Positions 16,984-26,352 are shown, counted from the stretch's first letter. The stretch is 64,000 nucleotides of DNA from Salinibacterium sp. NG253 (GCF_015864945.1 NZ_JADYWF010000001.1:992378-1056377), one strand, 5' to 3'. Numbers and translations are program-made. Notes: generated by a model from the letters alone, not told the origin.

Positions 16984-17232
16984 TTACCCCCAATGCGGAG
17001 GTTTGTCGCCCTTGAGCCGCTCGTCGTTTTCGTTAACCTGATGCCGTTCCGGTTCAGCAGGCGGATGCGGATCTGACCCCGCCGGCGCAGCCGTCGTCAC
17101 GCGGCGACGCTTCGCAGGTTTCATGCTCGGCTCACCTGCCCGCTCTGCTTCCGCCGCACTGCACAGCTCGCCCTCGGACGCTCCATTGCTCGCCGGTGCG
17201 TCCGACGGCTCGGGGTGGATGCCGTCTGCCAT
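16984..17232 (-). CDS. small hypothetical protein coupled to the helicase-like gene
   Basis: 82 residues, rich in Pro, Glu, Ala and Lys, with no membrane segment and no fold I recognise. Its ATG overlaps the last base of the upstream TAA (TAATG), so it is probably translated by re-initiation after the 1265-residue protein. The basic centre (MKPAKRRRV) could contact nucleic acid, but this is speculation. The precise start overlap and codon usage support a real gene. Confidence 0.6.
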   Translation of the reverse strand: MADGIHPEPSDAPASNGASEGELCSAAEAERAGEPSMKPAKRRRVTTAAPAGSDPHPPAEPERHQVNENDERLKGDKPPHWG

Positions 17233-20200
17233 TACTGCTGCGGACGGGTGGCGGGGATGATCGTGATGGGCTCGGTCGTGGGAGCAGGCTCTGCTCCGAG
17301 CATCCGGGCGACCTTGTCGGCAACCTGATCGGGGTCACTGAAGAGTTCAAAAGCGTGCACCCGCAGGTAGTGCCAGCCGAGGCGACGCAGCAGTTCGGGG
17401 CGCAAACGCAGCGACTCGCGCAGGCTTGATTCGTGAACCATAGCGTCGGTCTCGATGGTGCCACAGCGACCACCGCGCGATGCAACGAGGCCAAGCTTGC
17501 CGCGGTGCCCGAGCGAGACGCGCAGTCCGCGAGCTTCGAGGCGGCGAGCGAGGTCAACGAGCATGGGATCGCTGTCGTCGGGCACAGGAACTTCAGCAAA
17601 GCGGGCATCCACTTCGTCGAGCACTTCAGCCAGGGCAACAGCGCCGTGCTTCATGCGCCCGTCGTCGAGGTCTTCTGAGCGGAACGATGTGACGATTTCG
17701 AGCGAACGACGTGCTCGCGTCATCGCGACAGCAAGCAGGCGCTCTCCCCCGGGCTCACCCAGTGATCCGAAATCGGAGAGCACGCGACCGTGCGGCGTGC
17801 GGCCGTATCCGATGGAGAAAATAACGCGGTCGCGGCTTTGGGCCACAGCCTGATCAATCGTGGTGACCGTAAACGGTTCGGCACGATCGCCGATGATGAC
17901 ATCGAGTAGTTCCGGACGACGACGGCTGACGGCATCCAGCACCGCCTGCATGACGCGAACGGAATGCACGGGGCTTGCCGTGATAACCATGAGCGACTCT
18001 TGCGGACGCTTGGTGGCGTGGTCGAGCACGAGTTCGACAACGCGAGAGACTTCGGCGTCGGGGCTTTCGACAGCACCAGAGTCAGGGTCGGGCATTCCGA
18101 TTCCGTCAGCGACGTAACTGACAGCGAGGCTGCCGTGACCGAGGAAACTTCCCGCCCAGGGCAGCGACTCAATCTGACCGTCGTAGAAACGACGATTAAC
18201 GAGCTCGGCAAGCTCTTCACCACCGGGGCGGTAGCTGCGCGTGAGCGTGAGAGTCGGCAGCAAGCCGCTGAGCTTCGCAAAAGCGGAGTCGTCAACGAGT
18301 GCTTCGCGCGTGTCATCGTCAACGAGTGGGGCAGCATCGCCGGTCACATCGCGCACTGCCGTTTCGAACGGTGTCGGCGACTGGATAACAGGGTCGCCAA
18401 TAACGACGACTTGCTTCGAGCGGCGGATTGCTCCCGCCGCTTCGGCCACCGTGACAGCACCGGCGTCAACCAGCACGACGGTGTCGAACGGCATGGTGTC
18501 GACAACAGAGTCGATTTCGTAGGGAGAGGCAAGCCAGACGGGCGCGATCGTTCGCGACAAGTGCGGTGCCGAGGTCTGCACGTCGAACGACGTGAGCCGC
18601 TCTTTGGCGAGGGCACGCTTGAGCGCACTCGCCTCGTCTGGCCAGTCGACGAGACCGATTTTCCAGTTTTCAGCGATCTGCCACGAGAGCTGCTTGGCAT
18701 TGGCGGATGCGTGCGCTTCATCGACGAGGCGGAAGTCTGCCTCGAGCCGGTCGACAACGCTCGTGTTGGCGTTGAGCAGCGCACGGTCGACTTCGAGCAT
18801 GGAATCGAGGGCCGACTTCCACCACGACAGCTCGAGTTCTGCCGCCACTTGATCTTCGGGAACATGACGCTGAGCCAAGTCTTCGATCAGCGGGTTCAAC
18901 TTCAGGTCGCGCAAGCTGCCCATGAGGGCGGTGCGTTCCTGCAGGTTGTTGAGCACATCAGATTCAGCCGCGAGCGACTCAACCTTCTCAATCAAGAACG
19001 GGATCGGAAGGCTCGAGAGGTTCATGTGCGAGTCAGCGATGCCGAGCGGGATGTCGAGAGCAGCGAGATCATCTGAGACCTGTTGGTATGACCGCTGCAC
19101 TTCACCAATACCCACGGGAACGGCAGGACTCGCACCTTCGGCCACGAAACGGTGCCACAGCACCCGCTGCTTTTGGATGCGCTTGAGGGCACCATGCATG
19201 TCGGTTACGCGTACACCGGGGCGCACGTATTCGAGCGCAAGCTTCTTGAGACGGCGGCGGTTCGTGCTCGTCATATCGGGGAAATCGCGACGCGGCGCAG
19301 TAGCGGCAATCAACTCGGTAATCGCACGGTCGAACACGGTCGGCACGAAACGGTCGAGCGTTTCGCGAAGATCAACGAGCAGGCGCAAGTAGACGCCGAG
19401 CTCATCGATGCTCTGGAACGGACGCATGCGCGTGTTCGAAACAAGACGGTTGGCAACATCCAGCAGCGACGACAACTGCTCGTTCGCCCGCTGAGCGATG
19501 CCGTGAGCCTTGAGAGCTTCCGCACCATTGGCGAACTGAGCGCCATACCAGGGCGAATCTCCGGGGCCATATTTGAACTCGCCGAGCTTGGCGGCCGCGA
19601 TGATCACGCCGGTGGCAGCACTGCGATCCTTGGCAAGCTTTTCCACTGCTTCGCGCGACAAGCGTGCGGTCGTGGATGGCGGTGTCGGCAGCAGCGCCAA
19701 ACGGCTGAGTTCCGAAACGCAATCGAGCACCGAAACACCGAGCACACCGTCGGACACCGACATTGACTCGCGGTAGTCGAGCATGATCTTGCGCAAACGC
19801 AGAAGGGCGTCATCCACGTCTTCGATCTGCGGACGGCTGGCCTTCTCACTGCGAGAAATAGAGCGGATGATGTCACGGCGAAGCGTGCGAGGCGCAACGG
19901 CGAGGCCCGGAAGGCCGATGTCGGAGAAGCGATCAGCAATCGACTGCAAGGACGCGCGACGCGGGCTCACGACGAGAACTCGCTTGTTCTGAGCAACAAG
20001 GGCACCCACGGCGTTCACGATGGTTTGCGTGCCACCGGTGCCGGGCAGAGTGCGAACCACAAGAGAGTTGCCTGCCTCGATTTGGGCAATCACATTCTCT
20101 TGTTCGGCATCCGCATCAAGCAGGAGATTGTCGGTCTGCGGCGAGCGCTCATCCGCGGAGAGTGCGGGAACGGGCGCGTAGCCTTCCTTGATCGTCCAGG

Positions 20201-21029
20201 CGGCAGCAGTGTTGCCGGCAAGCGCATCGAGGATGGGGTGTTTGAGGTCAGCGGCGTCGTCGGCCAGACCGTGGGCGACATCTGCGAAGGACGACACCAC
20301 GAGACGCGGGCTCACCGAGAAGTTATCGAGGTGCGAGGTCAAACCGCGCAACCGGTCAATGACCGGGTTCGGCTTGAAGGTGCCATCGGCATCCGCGAGT
20401 GCGACAAACGACTCAGCATCGAGGCGCAAGTGGAATTGCTCGTCAAGAGCACGCGCAAGCGCAGGGTTCAAGAAGGCGCTGCCCCGAAGCTTGAGCTCGA
20501 AGTCGCGGCCGTGACGGCGAATCGCGAGCGGACGCAGCAAGACGGGACCGCAGAATTCGACATCATCGTGGGTCCAGCGAGCAATTCCGATTCCCAGATG
20601 CACCGAGTCAATGCCGCGGGCGGTCGCAAGCTCAAGACCCTTGGCAGCAACAGCGCCGGCAGCCGTTTTGGCCGAGCGCAGGGCGACATCATCGCGAATG
20701 AGGCTCGACAGCAGAGTGCGCTTGCCCGTGATGAACTGGGCAAGACCACCGGGATGCGTCGTTGAAAGATCGACTCGTGTGCGAGGCGAATCAACGAAAT
20801 GGATGAGCGGCGAACGCCCACCCAGTTCTGACAATTGCGAACGCCACAGCGTCCACGTGGGCTCTGCAACGTTTCCGGCCATAATGTTCGGCTCACCAAA
20901 ACTCAGCGTGTGAGGCGCTGTTACTTGAACGTGGGCGTGAGCGTGCTCGTTTTCGCCGTCGTCAACGTCATGGTCGCCCGAATCGGGGTCGACCGTGAAA
21001 TCATCGGAAACTCTATCTGCACGCCACAC
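17232..21029 (-). CDS. large SF1 helicase-like protein with degenerate ATPase motifs
   Basis: 1265 residues in the architecture of DUF4011-type SF1 helicases with a C-terminal restriction endonuclease-like domain. The Walker A position (residues 329-336) reads PGTGGTQT, with Gly333 where the invariant Lys should be. The motif II region reads VLVDAGAV (852-859), lacking the DE pair. Later motifs look better preserved: TRSYRPGGEEL near 925, a motif V-like IDQAVAQSRDRVIFS and motif VI AMTRARRS near 1085. The C-terminal nuclease-like part keeps ETDA but has Leu where the first catalytic Asp is expected. I infer a pseudo-enzyme with a structural or DNA-binding role. The GTG start gives a 49-residue acidic leader; an ATG at 20882 is the alternative. 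Confidence 0.75.
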   Translation of the reverse strand: MWRADRVSDDFTVDPDSGDHDVDDGENEHAHAHVQVTAPHTLSFGEPNIMAGNVAEPTWTLWRSQLSELGGRSPLIHFVDSPRTRVDLSTTHPGGLAQFITGKRTLLSSLIRDDVALRSAKTAAGAVAAKGLELATARGIDSVHLGIGIARWTHDDVEFCGPVLLRPLAIRRHGRDFELKLRGSAFLNPALARALDEQFHLRLDAESFVALADADGTFKPNPVIDRLRGLTSHLDNFSVSPRLVVSSFADVAHGLADDAADLKHPILDALAGNTAAAWTIKEGYAPVPALSADERSPQTDNLLLDADAEQENVIAQIEAGNSLVVRTLPGTGGTQTIVNAVGALVAQNKRVLVVSPRRASLQSIADRFSDIGLPGLAVAPRTLRRDIIRSISRSEKASRPQIEDVDDALLRLRKIMLDYRESMSVSDGVLGVSVLDCVSELSRLALLPTPPSTTARLSREAVEKLAKDRSAATGVIIAAAKLGEFKYGPGDSPWYGAQFANGAEALKAHGIAQRANEQLSSLLDVANRLVSNTRMRPFQSIDELGVYLRLLVDLRETLDRFVPTVFDRAITELIAATAPRRDFPDMTSTNRRRLKKLALEYVRPGVRVTDMHGALKRIQKQRVLWHRFVAEGASPAVPVGIGEVQRSYQQVSDDLAALDIPLGIADSHMNLSSLPIPFLIEKVESLAAESDVLNNLQERTALMGSLRDLKLNPLIEDLAQRHVPEDQVAAELELSWWKSALDSMLEVDRALLNANTSVVDRLEADFRLVDEAHASANAKQLSWQIAENWKIGLVDWPDEASALKRALAKERLTSFDVQTSAPHLSRTIAPVWLASPYEIDSVVDTMPFDTVVLVDAGAVTVAEAAGAIRRSKQVVVIGDPVIQSPTPFETAVRDVTGDAAPLVDDDTREALVDDSAFAKLSGLLPTLTLTRSYRPGGEELAELVNRRFYDGQIESLPWAGSFLGHGSLAVSYVADGIGMPDPDSGAVESPDAEVSRVVELVLDHATKRPQESLMVITASPVHSVRVMQAVLDAVSRRRPELLDVIIGDRAEPFTVTTIDQAVAQSRDRVIFSIGYGRTPHGRVLSDFGSLGEPGGERLLAVAMTRARRSLEIVTSFRSEDLDDGRMKHGAVALAEVLDEVDARFAEVPVPDDSDPMLVDLARRLEARGLRVSLGHRGKLGLVASRGGRCGTIETDAMVHESSLRESLRLRPELLRRLGWHYLRVHAFELFSDPDQVADKVARMLGAEPAPTTEPITIIPATRPQQ

Positions 21030-21131
21030 ACCGCCACCTTAAGCGAGTTACCTCCAGAAAGCGTGCAACAACCACGAGTTTCGCCAGACTCACCCGGTAG
21101 CCCCACCCCCAGTTCTCGCGACAAACCGCCC

Positions 21132-21137
21132 TAGAAT
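21132..21137 (+). promoter_or_regulatory. -10 box (TAGAAT) for leaderless mRNA
   Basis: TAGAAT lies 7 nt before the ATG at 21145, matching the spacing at 15513 and 44294. No ribosome binding site precedes the ATG. Confidence 0.6.
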
Positions 21138-21144
21138 ACGGTGC

Positions 21145-22443
21145 ATGGTGCCTCATGCCCTACCCCTTCTTGTCGCGACAGACACCGCCGAACTCGTGCG
21201 CGGCACCACGATCGCTGTCGCCACTGTCGTCGTGCTCGTGGTGGCGATCGGAGTCGTGGCGTTTGTCGTCTTGTTTCGTCGCGGAGGCGACCGCGGCATC
21301 CGCGGAACGTCGTCTCAGACGGCACTGGAGTCGCGCGCTGCCGGCCTCTTAGTTGCCCTCGACGATCGCGTACGAGAAGCAGATCTTGAACTAGGTTTTG
21401 CGGTGGCCCAGTTTGGTGCCGCAGCCGCCCGTGATTTCGGGAGTGCTCTTGCTGAAGCGCGCGGCCAGCTCACGGATGCCTTTCGGCTCGGACAACAGCG
21501 TGACGACGTCTCGGCCACCGCCGATCACGCGCGCCGCCAACTCACCCTGCAGATGACAGCGCTCTGCGAAAAGGCGCTCGCCACTCTCGACCGCTTCGAT
21601 GCCGCCTTCACTGAGCGACGTCAGAGCGAGGTTGGAGCAGCGGAAACCGAACACCAACTACGCGATCGGCTCTCGGCCCTGCGCGTGCGTGCGCTAGCGA
21701 CGCGCGATGCAGTCGCCGAACGCGCACCCCACTATGTGGAATCCGCTTTGACCGCACCACGCCGCCAACTCGATGCGGCGCGCAGTGCCCTCGATGAGAG
21801 CGAGACAGCGCTGGATGCCGCAGCCCCCGGCATCAGCCCCACCGGAGTCAACGCGGTCACCGACACCCTCCACACCGCAGCCACTGCTCTCCATCGCGCC
21901 GATCGCGCCCTGTCGGCTGCCGACAGTGCCCTCGGCGAACTCGCCGAAGCCGACGCTGCGGTGTCTCGGATGCGCGCGGACAGCGCGAGTGACTTGCTCG
22001 AAGCGCGGGTGGCACGAGAAACGGCTCCCGATCCGGAGAGTGGAGCGCGGATTGTGACCGCTATCGCGGCCAACGAAAGAGCTCTTGATCAGACGACTCC
22101 GGCATCCGAAAGCCCGCATGATCCCTTTGAGCAACTCGCGCTGCTCAGTGATGCCGCAGCAGAACTGGATACAGCCCTAGCGACCGCGCGCAACCAACAA
22201 CAGCGGTTCGAACACGCACGTGCTGCCTACCAAGGGACCTTGGTAGCGGCACGGAGTCAGATCTCGGTCGTGCGGGAGCTTGTGGGGCGAAGCGGCGCAA
22301 GCGCACGGGCCCGCACCCGACTAGCGGAGGCGGAGCGCCAGCTAATGATCGCTGAAGCCGAGACAGATCCGGTAGAAGCATTGGATGCCATCCGCCGGTC
22401 AGTTACTCATGCTCGAGATGCTGACGCTCTCGCCCGCTACTAG
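21145..22443 (+). CDS. membrane-anchored coiled-coil protein
   Basis: 432 residues. One N-terminal membrane segment (about residues 20-44, TTIAVATVVVLVVAIGVVAFVVLF) is followed by ~385 residues of Ala/Arg/Glu-rich helix with many heptad-like stretches and no Cys-rich or catalytic motif. The helical region resembles the part that follows the TPM domain in larger actinobacterial proteins, but no TPM domain is present here. It should be a cytoplasmic rod anchored at the membrane. The function is unknown. It is divergent from the helicase-like gene across about 115 bp. Confidence 0.75.
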   Translation: MVPHALPLLVATDTAELVRGTTIAVATVVVLVVAIGVVAFVVLFRRGGDRGIRGTSSQTALESRAAGLLVALDDRVREADLELGFAVAQFGAAAARDFGSALAEARGQLTDAFRLGQQRDDVSATADHARRQLTLQMTALCEKALATLDRFDAAFTERRQSEVGAAETEHQLRDRLSALRVRALATRDAVAERAPHYVESALTAPRRQLDAARSALDESETALDAAAPGISPTGVNAVTDTLHTAATALHRADRALSAADSALGELAEADAAVSRMRADSASDLLEARVARETAPDPESGARIVTAIAANERALDQTTPASESPHDPFEQLALLSDAAAELDTALATARNQQQRFEHARAAYQGTLVAARSQISVVRELVGRSGASARARTRLAEAERQLMIAEAETDPVEALDAIRRSVTHARDADALARY

Positions 22444-22447
22444 TCGA

Positions 22448-22479
22448 AGAATTCGAACGACCGCGCGCCGTCGAATTCT
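22448..22479. terminator. hairpin between convergent genes
   Basis: Arms 22448-22456 and 22471-22479 (AGAATTCGA and its complement) pair over 9 bp, between the convergent coiled-coil and HesB-like genes. Confidence 0.55.
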
Positions 22480-22505
22480 GGTCTAGCTATCGAACGTGCG
22501 CGTGA

Positions 22506-22787
22506 TTACGCGTTGTCGAGAATGGCGAAGTTCACTGCGCCATTTTCGCCGACTTCGGCGTGAAGCGTCTTGTCATTCAACGCGACCGAGGCGTTCTCTT
22601 CAAGAAAAACGCGGGCGCCGTCGGCTTCAACGACAGAGTCGCCAGCCTCAGGAGCCGCAACGACGGCGACGGTGAGGTTAGGAGCACCAGGTTCCCCGTT
22701 GATGCGGAGGCCCGAGGCTTCCGTGTTGGGGTCCTGCTCGACGATCGTCTTGACGACCGTGGTGGCTGTTTCGGTGAGGGTGAGCAT
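22506..22787 (-). CDS. HesB/IscA-like protein lacking all cysteines
   Basis: 93 residues with the general sequence pattern of A-type Fe-S carriers (LTLTETATTVVKTIV at the start, GLRING, VFLEENASVALNDKTL). A-type carriers need three conserved cysteines to hold the cluster; this protein has no cysteine at all. It therefore cannot act as a conventional Fe-S carrier. Cys-less relatives are common in actinobacteria but have no assigned function as far as I know. The ATG is preceded by AAGGA at good spacing. No isc or suf genes are nearby. Confidence 0.8.
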   Translation of the reverse strand: MLTLTETATTVVKTIVEQDPNTEASGLRINGEPGAPNLTVAVVAAPEAGDSVVEADGARVFLEENASVALNDKTLHAEVGENGAVNFAILDNA

Positions 22788-23030
22788 ATGTTCGTCCTTC
22801 CAGGTTCAGCGAGATGAAACCCCCACGCTTCCTTAGTGGGCGCGCGTCAGCAAGCCTGAGGCCCGATTGTGAGGCAACTCTCATTGTCAGTGGAGCGCAC
22901 GGTCAGGTCAGAGCCTTTTCCGTGCACGCCCTCAGCCTCACAACCGGTAGAATTGACAGCGGAGTGCCGGGAAGTCTGGTCGGCGAATGTGTCGGCGACC
23001 CCGCTGACGAACCTCAACGTCTGGAATTTT

Positions 23031-24296
23031 GTGACCACATCCGTGAAGAAACTGAGCCCCCGCAAGCGAGTACGCCGGTGGGTCACTATGGAAACCACCA
23101 GCGGAATCCTGCTGATGGTTGCCGCTGCGATCGCGCTCATCTGGGCGAACTCGCCGTGGCGTGAAGGCTACGCAGCCCTTGCCGAGACCACGGTCGGCCC
23201 CGAGTCGCTGCACCTCAACCTCACCCTCGCCACCTGGGCTGCTGACGGCCTGCTCGCGATCTTCTTCTTCGTGGTGGGCGTCGAGCTTAAGCAAGAGCTT
23301 GTAGCTGGCAGCCTGCGCAAACCTCGCGAAGCCGCTGTTCCGGTCTTCGCTGCGATCGGCGGGATGCTCTTTCCCGCTCTTCTCTTCACGCTGATCATCC
23401 TTGTCTCGGGTGACTCCACCGCACTCGGCGGCTGGGCAATCCCCACCGCCACCGACATCGCGTTCGCTCTCGCCGTGCTCGCCATCTTCGGCCGCGGCCT
23501 CCCGCGAGCGCTACGCACCTTCCTGCTCACGATGGCTGTCGTGGATGATCTGCTCGCGATCATCATCATTGCCCTCTTCTACACCGAAAGCATCGACCTC
23601 CTCTCGCTGCTGTTCTCACTCATCGCGATTGTGCTCTTTGCTGTTGTCGTTCGCTCGCGCAAACCTCGCTGGTGGCTGCTGCTCCCCTTGGCGCTTGTGG
23701 CGTGGGCGTTCATGCACGACTCCGGAGTTCACGCGACTATCGCCGGTGTTGTTCTCGGCTTCACCGTTCCCGCCAAGCTCGTGCACGGCGAGAAAGACAC
23801 CCGAACGCACGCGTTCGACGATGCGGTGCGCCCCACCTCATCCGGCATCGCGTTGCCGATCTTCGCCTTCTTTGCCGCTGGAGTCTCCCTCGGTGGAGAT
23901 GGCGAAAGCGCCAGCGAGGTGATTGTGCAGCCCGTTGTTGCTGCCATCATCGTGGGACTGGTGGTCGGAAAGATTATTGGTGTGCTCGGTACCACCGCTC
24001 TCATCACCAAGGTGACAAAGTTCCGTCTCGCCGACTCGATCGGGTTGCGAGACCTCTTGCCCATCGGATTCCTCACGGGAATCGGCTTCACAGTCTCTCT
24101 GCTCATCGCAGAGCTCTCGTTCCCCGACAGCGAGCACACCACCGGGGCAAAGCTTGCGATCCTTATCGGAACAGGCCTGGCCGCGATCTTCGCCGCGATC
24201 AGCCTCCGCTGGGACTCCCGTCTCGCCCGCAGACGCGACATGAACGACGACGGCATTCCCGACCGCAACAAGGCTCTCATCGAAGACGAAGACTAA
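23031..24296 (+). CDS. nhaA: Na+/H+ antiporter NhaA
   Basis: About 421 residues. TM segments and signatures fit NhaA: ETTSGILLMVAAAIALIWANS in TM1, FFFVVGVELKQEL, the ion-binding pair in AVVDDLLAI (adjacent aspartates), and LPIGFLTGIGFTVSLLIAELSF near the end. It exchanges Na+ for H+ and supports pH and salt homeostasis. The start is uncertain: GTG at 23031 is used here; GTG at 22989 is also in frame. A TAGAAT box at 22948-22953 would give a leader of about 70 nt. Confidence 0.9.
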   Translation: MTTSVKKLSPRKRVRRWVTMETTSGILLMVAAAIALIWANSPWREGYAALAETTVGPESLHLNLTLATWAADGLLAIFFFVVGVELKQELVAGSLRKPREAAVPVFAAIGGMLFPALLFTLIILVSGDSTALGGWAIPTATDIAFALAVLAIFGRGLPRALRTFLLTMAVVDDLLAIIIIALFYTESIDLLSLLFSLIAIVLFAVVVRSRKPRWWLLLPLALVAWAFMHDSGVHATIAGVVLGFTVPAKLVHGEKDTRTHAFDDAVRPTSSGIALPIFAFFAAGVSLGGDGESASEVIVQPVVAAIIVGLVVGKIIGVLGTTALITKVTKFRLADSIGLRDLLPIGFLTGIGFTVSLLIAELSFPDSEHTTGAKLAILIGTGLAAIFAAISLRWDSRLARRRDMNDDGIPDRNKALIEDED

Positions 24297-24332
24297 GCAG
24301 CGCGCCTCACGCACGCTGTCGAAAGGATCACC

Positions 24333-24974
24333 GTGTCCGACCCATTGAGCACCCACACCGACTACGGCCAGCTGCCGCTCAATGATTCGGATGTGCTCGC
24401 CGATCCCATAGAACAATTCCGGCTCTGGCTAGCAAACGCCAGCGACGCGAACGTCTACGAGCCCAACGCCATGGTGTTATCGACCGTGGATGCCGACGGC
24501 TCCCCCAGTAGCCGCACCGTGCTGCTGCGCGCCATCGACGACACGGGATTCGAGTTCTTTACGAACTACAGCTCCATCAAGGGCCGCGCACTGCTCGCGA
24601 ACCCGGCAGCAGCGCTCGTTTTCCCCTGGTATTCGATCCACCGGCAAGTGCTCGTGCAAGGAACAGCTCGCCCCATCGCCACAGCCCTTTCAGACGCCTA
24701 CTTCGCCACGCGACCGCGAGGCAGCCAGATCGCGGCGCACGCCAGCGAACAATCGCAACCCATCGCATCCCGTGCACTGCTCGAAGAACGTGTGATCGAA
24801 CTTGAAGCCGAGTTCGAGGGCCGCGATGTGCCCCGCCCGGATGACTGGGGCGGTTTCATGGTGCACGCCACCACAATCGAGTTCTGGCAGGGCCGCAGCT
24901 CCCGCCTTCACGACCGCGTGCGCTTCACGCGCGCCGCCTCTGGCGACTGGGAGCGGATGCGGTTGCAGCCCTAA
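24333..24974 (+). CDS. pdxH: pyridoxamine 5'-phosphate oxidase
   Basis: 213 residues, the family length, starting at GTG 5 nt after AAAGGAT. Motifs include EPNAMVLSTVDADGSPSSRTVLLRA, FFTNYSSIKGRAL and the C-terminal IEFWQGRSSRLHDRVRF and W(E)RMRLQP, which bind FMN and substrate. It oxidises pyridoxine or pyridoxamine phosphate to pyridoxal 5'-phosphate, the cofactor of aminotransferases such as SerC and the DapC-like enzyme in this window. It probably follows nhaA on the same transcript and ends at the hairpin at 25030. Confidence 0.93.
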   Translation: MSDPLSTHTDYGQLPLNDSDVLADPIEQFRLWLANASDANVYEPNAMVLSTVDADGSPSSRTVLLRAIDDTGFEFFTNYSSIKGRALLANPAAALVFPWYSIHRQVLVQGTARPIATALSDAYFATRPRGSQIAAHASEQSQPIASRALLEERVIELEAEFEGRDVPRPDDWGGFMVHATTIEFWQGRSSRLHDRVRFTRAASGDWERMRLQP

Positions 24975-25029
24975 CCTGCCTCGACGACGCGCACGCCTAC
25001 CTACGTGTACGCGCGCGCACACGACAAAA

Positions 25030-25070
25030 CCCCGCTTCCCCTGGCATAAACCAGAGGGCGCGGGGATTGT
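25030..25070 (+). terminator. terminator after pdxH
   Basis: Outer arms 25030-25034 and 25061-25065 and inner arms 25038-25044 and 25051-25058 form an interrupted GC-rich stem, followed by a T-rich stretch on the plus strand. Confidence 0.65.
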
Positions 25071-25087
25071 TTGTTAACACCAAAAGA

Positions 25088-25117
25088 GGGACACAGTTGC
25101 GATAACAACTGTGCCCC
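25088..25117 (-). terminator. terminator after amt
   Basis: Arms 25088-25099 and 25106-25117 pair over 11 of 12 positions with a 6-nt loop. On the minus strand the stem is followed by TCTTTT, a standard intrinsic terminator just past the amt stop codon. Confidence 0.85.
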
Positions 25118-25134
25118 TCCCGAGGTTGTGGGCT

Positions 25135-26352
25135 CTACTTAGCCGATACAGTTTCCTGCGTCGACAATGCATAACCCGACTCGCCGTGGACGGCGAGGTC
25201 GATACCAGCAATTTCTTCTTCCGAAGTAACGCGGAATCCGATGGTCTTCTGAATCGCGGTTCCGATCAACCAGGACATTACGAAGGAGAAGATTGCTACG
25301 GCGAGCACGCTGATCGTCTGAACGGCGAGCTGTCCTGCATCTCCACCAGTGAAGAGTCCGGTGTCGGTGGCGAAGAAGCCAAGGTAGATGGTTCCGATGA
25401 TGCCGGCGACGAGGTGGAGTCCCACTACGTCGAGCGAGTCATCGAAGCCGAGGTTGTACTTGAGCTCAATTGCGAGAGCACAGACGGCACCGGCGACAAC
25501 ACCGAGAACCAAAGCCCAACCGGGCGTCAGGTTTGCACAAGCGGGGGTGATGGCAACGAGACCAGCAACAACACCGGAAACGGCGCCGACTGCGGTGGCC
25601 TTACCCGTACGGAGCTTCTCAACAACGATCCAACCGAGGATTGCTGCGGCAGGAGCGGCGAGCGTGTTGAACACGATCAGGCCGGCCTCGTCGGGGTCGC
25701 TAGACGCACCAGCGTTGAATCCGAACCAACCGAACCAGAGCAGTGCTGCACCGATAAGGACGAGAGGAACGTTGTGAGGCTGTGTGATGTTCTTGTTGAA
25801 GCCAACACGCTTGCCGAGTACCAGGGCGAGTCCGAGAGCGGCTGCACCAGCGTTGATGTGAACCGCGGTACCACCGGCGTAGTCGATAACGGCAGGAAGG
25901 CCACCGAGGCTATCTCCGAGGTTCTGGATCCAGCCACCGCCCCATACCCACGCAGCGACGGGGAAGTAAACGAGCGTTGCCCACACACCGGTGTAGATCA
26001 TCCAGGGTCCGAAGCGAGCACGGTCTGCGATGGCACCGGAGATAAGTGCGGTGGTGATGATGGCGAAGGTTCCACCGAATGCAACAACGAGGAGGTCAGA
26101 GCCGGCGACGCCTTCTTGACCGAAGTTGCTGAACGGGTTACCAGCGAACGACCAGATCGAACCATCGATCGAGCTCATGTTTGCGCCGATGAGGATCCAG
26201 AGAACGGCAACAAGGCCGAGCGATCCGAAGCTCATCATCATCATGCTGACTACTGACTTCTCTTTTACGAGTCCACCGTAAAAGAATGCCAAACCGGGGG
26301 TCATGAGCAGCACTAATGCAGTGCTAATGAGTACCCATACGACTGTATCCAT
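25135..26352 (-). CDS. amt: ammonium transporter
   Basis: 405 residues with about 11 membrane segments. The start at 26352 follows AGAGG; a 31-residue upstream extension lacks a signal. Family motifs include the pore histidines in GGTAVHINAG and VVGLHLVAG and the segment WFGWFGFNAGASS. It conducts ammonium under nitrogen limitation. In many actinobacteria amt is followed by glnB/glnK and glnD; here a terminator follows directly, so the PII genes, if present, are elsewhere. A GlnR-box-like site lies 137 bp upstream. Confidence 0.93.
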   Translation of the reverse strand: MDTVVWVLISTALVLLMTPGLAFFYGGLVKEKSVVSMMMMSFGSLGLVAVLWILIGANMSSIDGSIWSFAGNPFSNFGQEGVAGSDLLVVAFGGTFAIITTALISGAIADRARFGPWMIYTGVWATLVYFPVAAWVWGGGWIQNLGDSLGGLPAVIDYAGGTAVHINAGAAALGLALVLGKRVGFNKNITQPHNVPLVLIGAALLWFGWFGFNAGASSDPDEAGLIVFNTLAAPAAAILGWIVVEKLRTGKATAVGAVSGVVAGLVAITPACANLTPGWALVLGVVAGAVCALAIELKYNLGFDDSLDVVGLHLVAGIIGTIYLGFFATDTGLFTGGDAGQLAVQTISVLAVAIFSFVMSWLIGTAIQKTIGFRVTSEEEIAGIDLAVHGESGYALSTQETVSAK

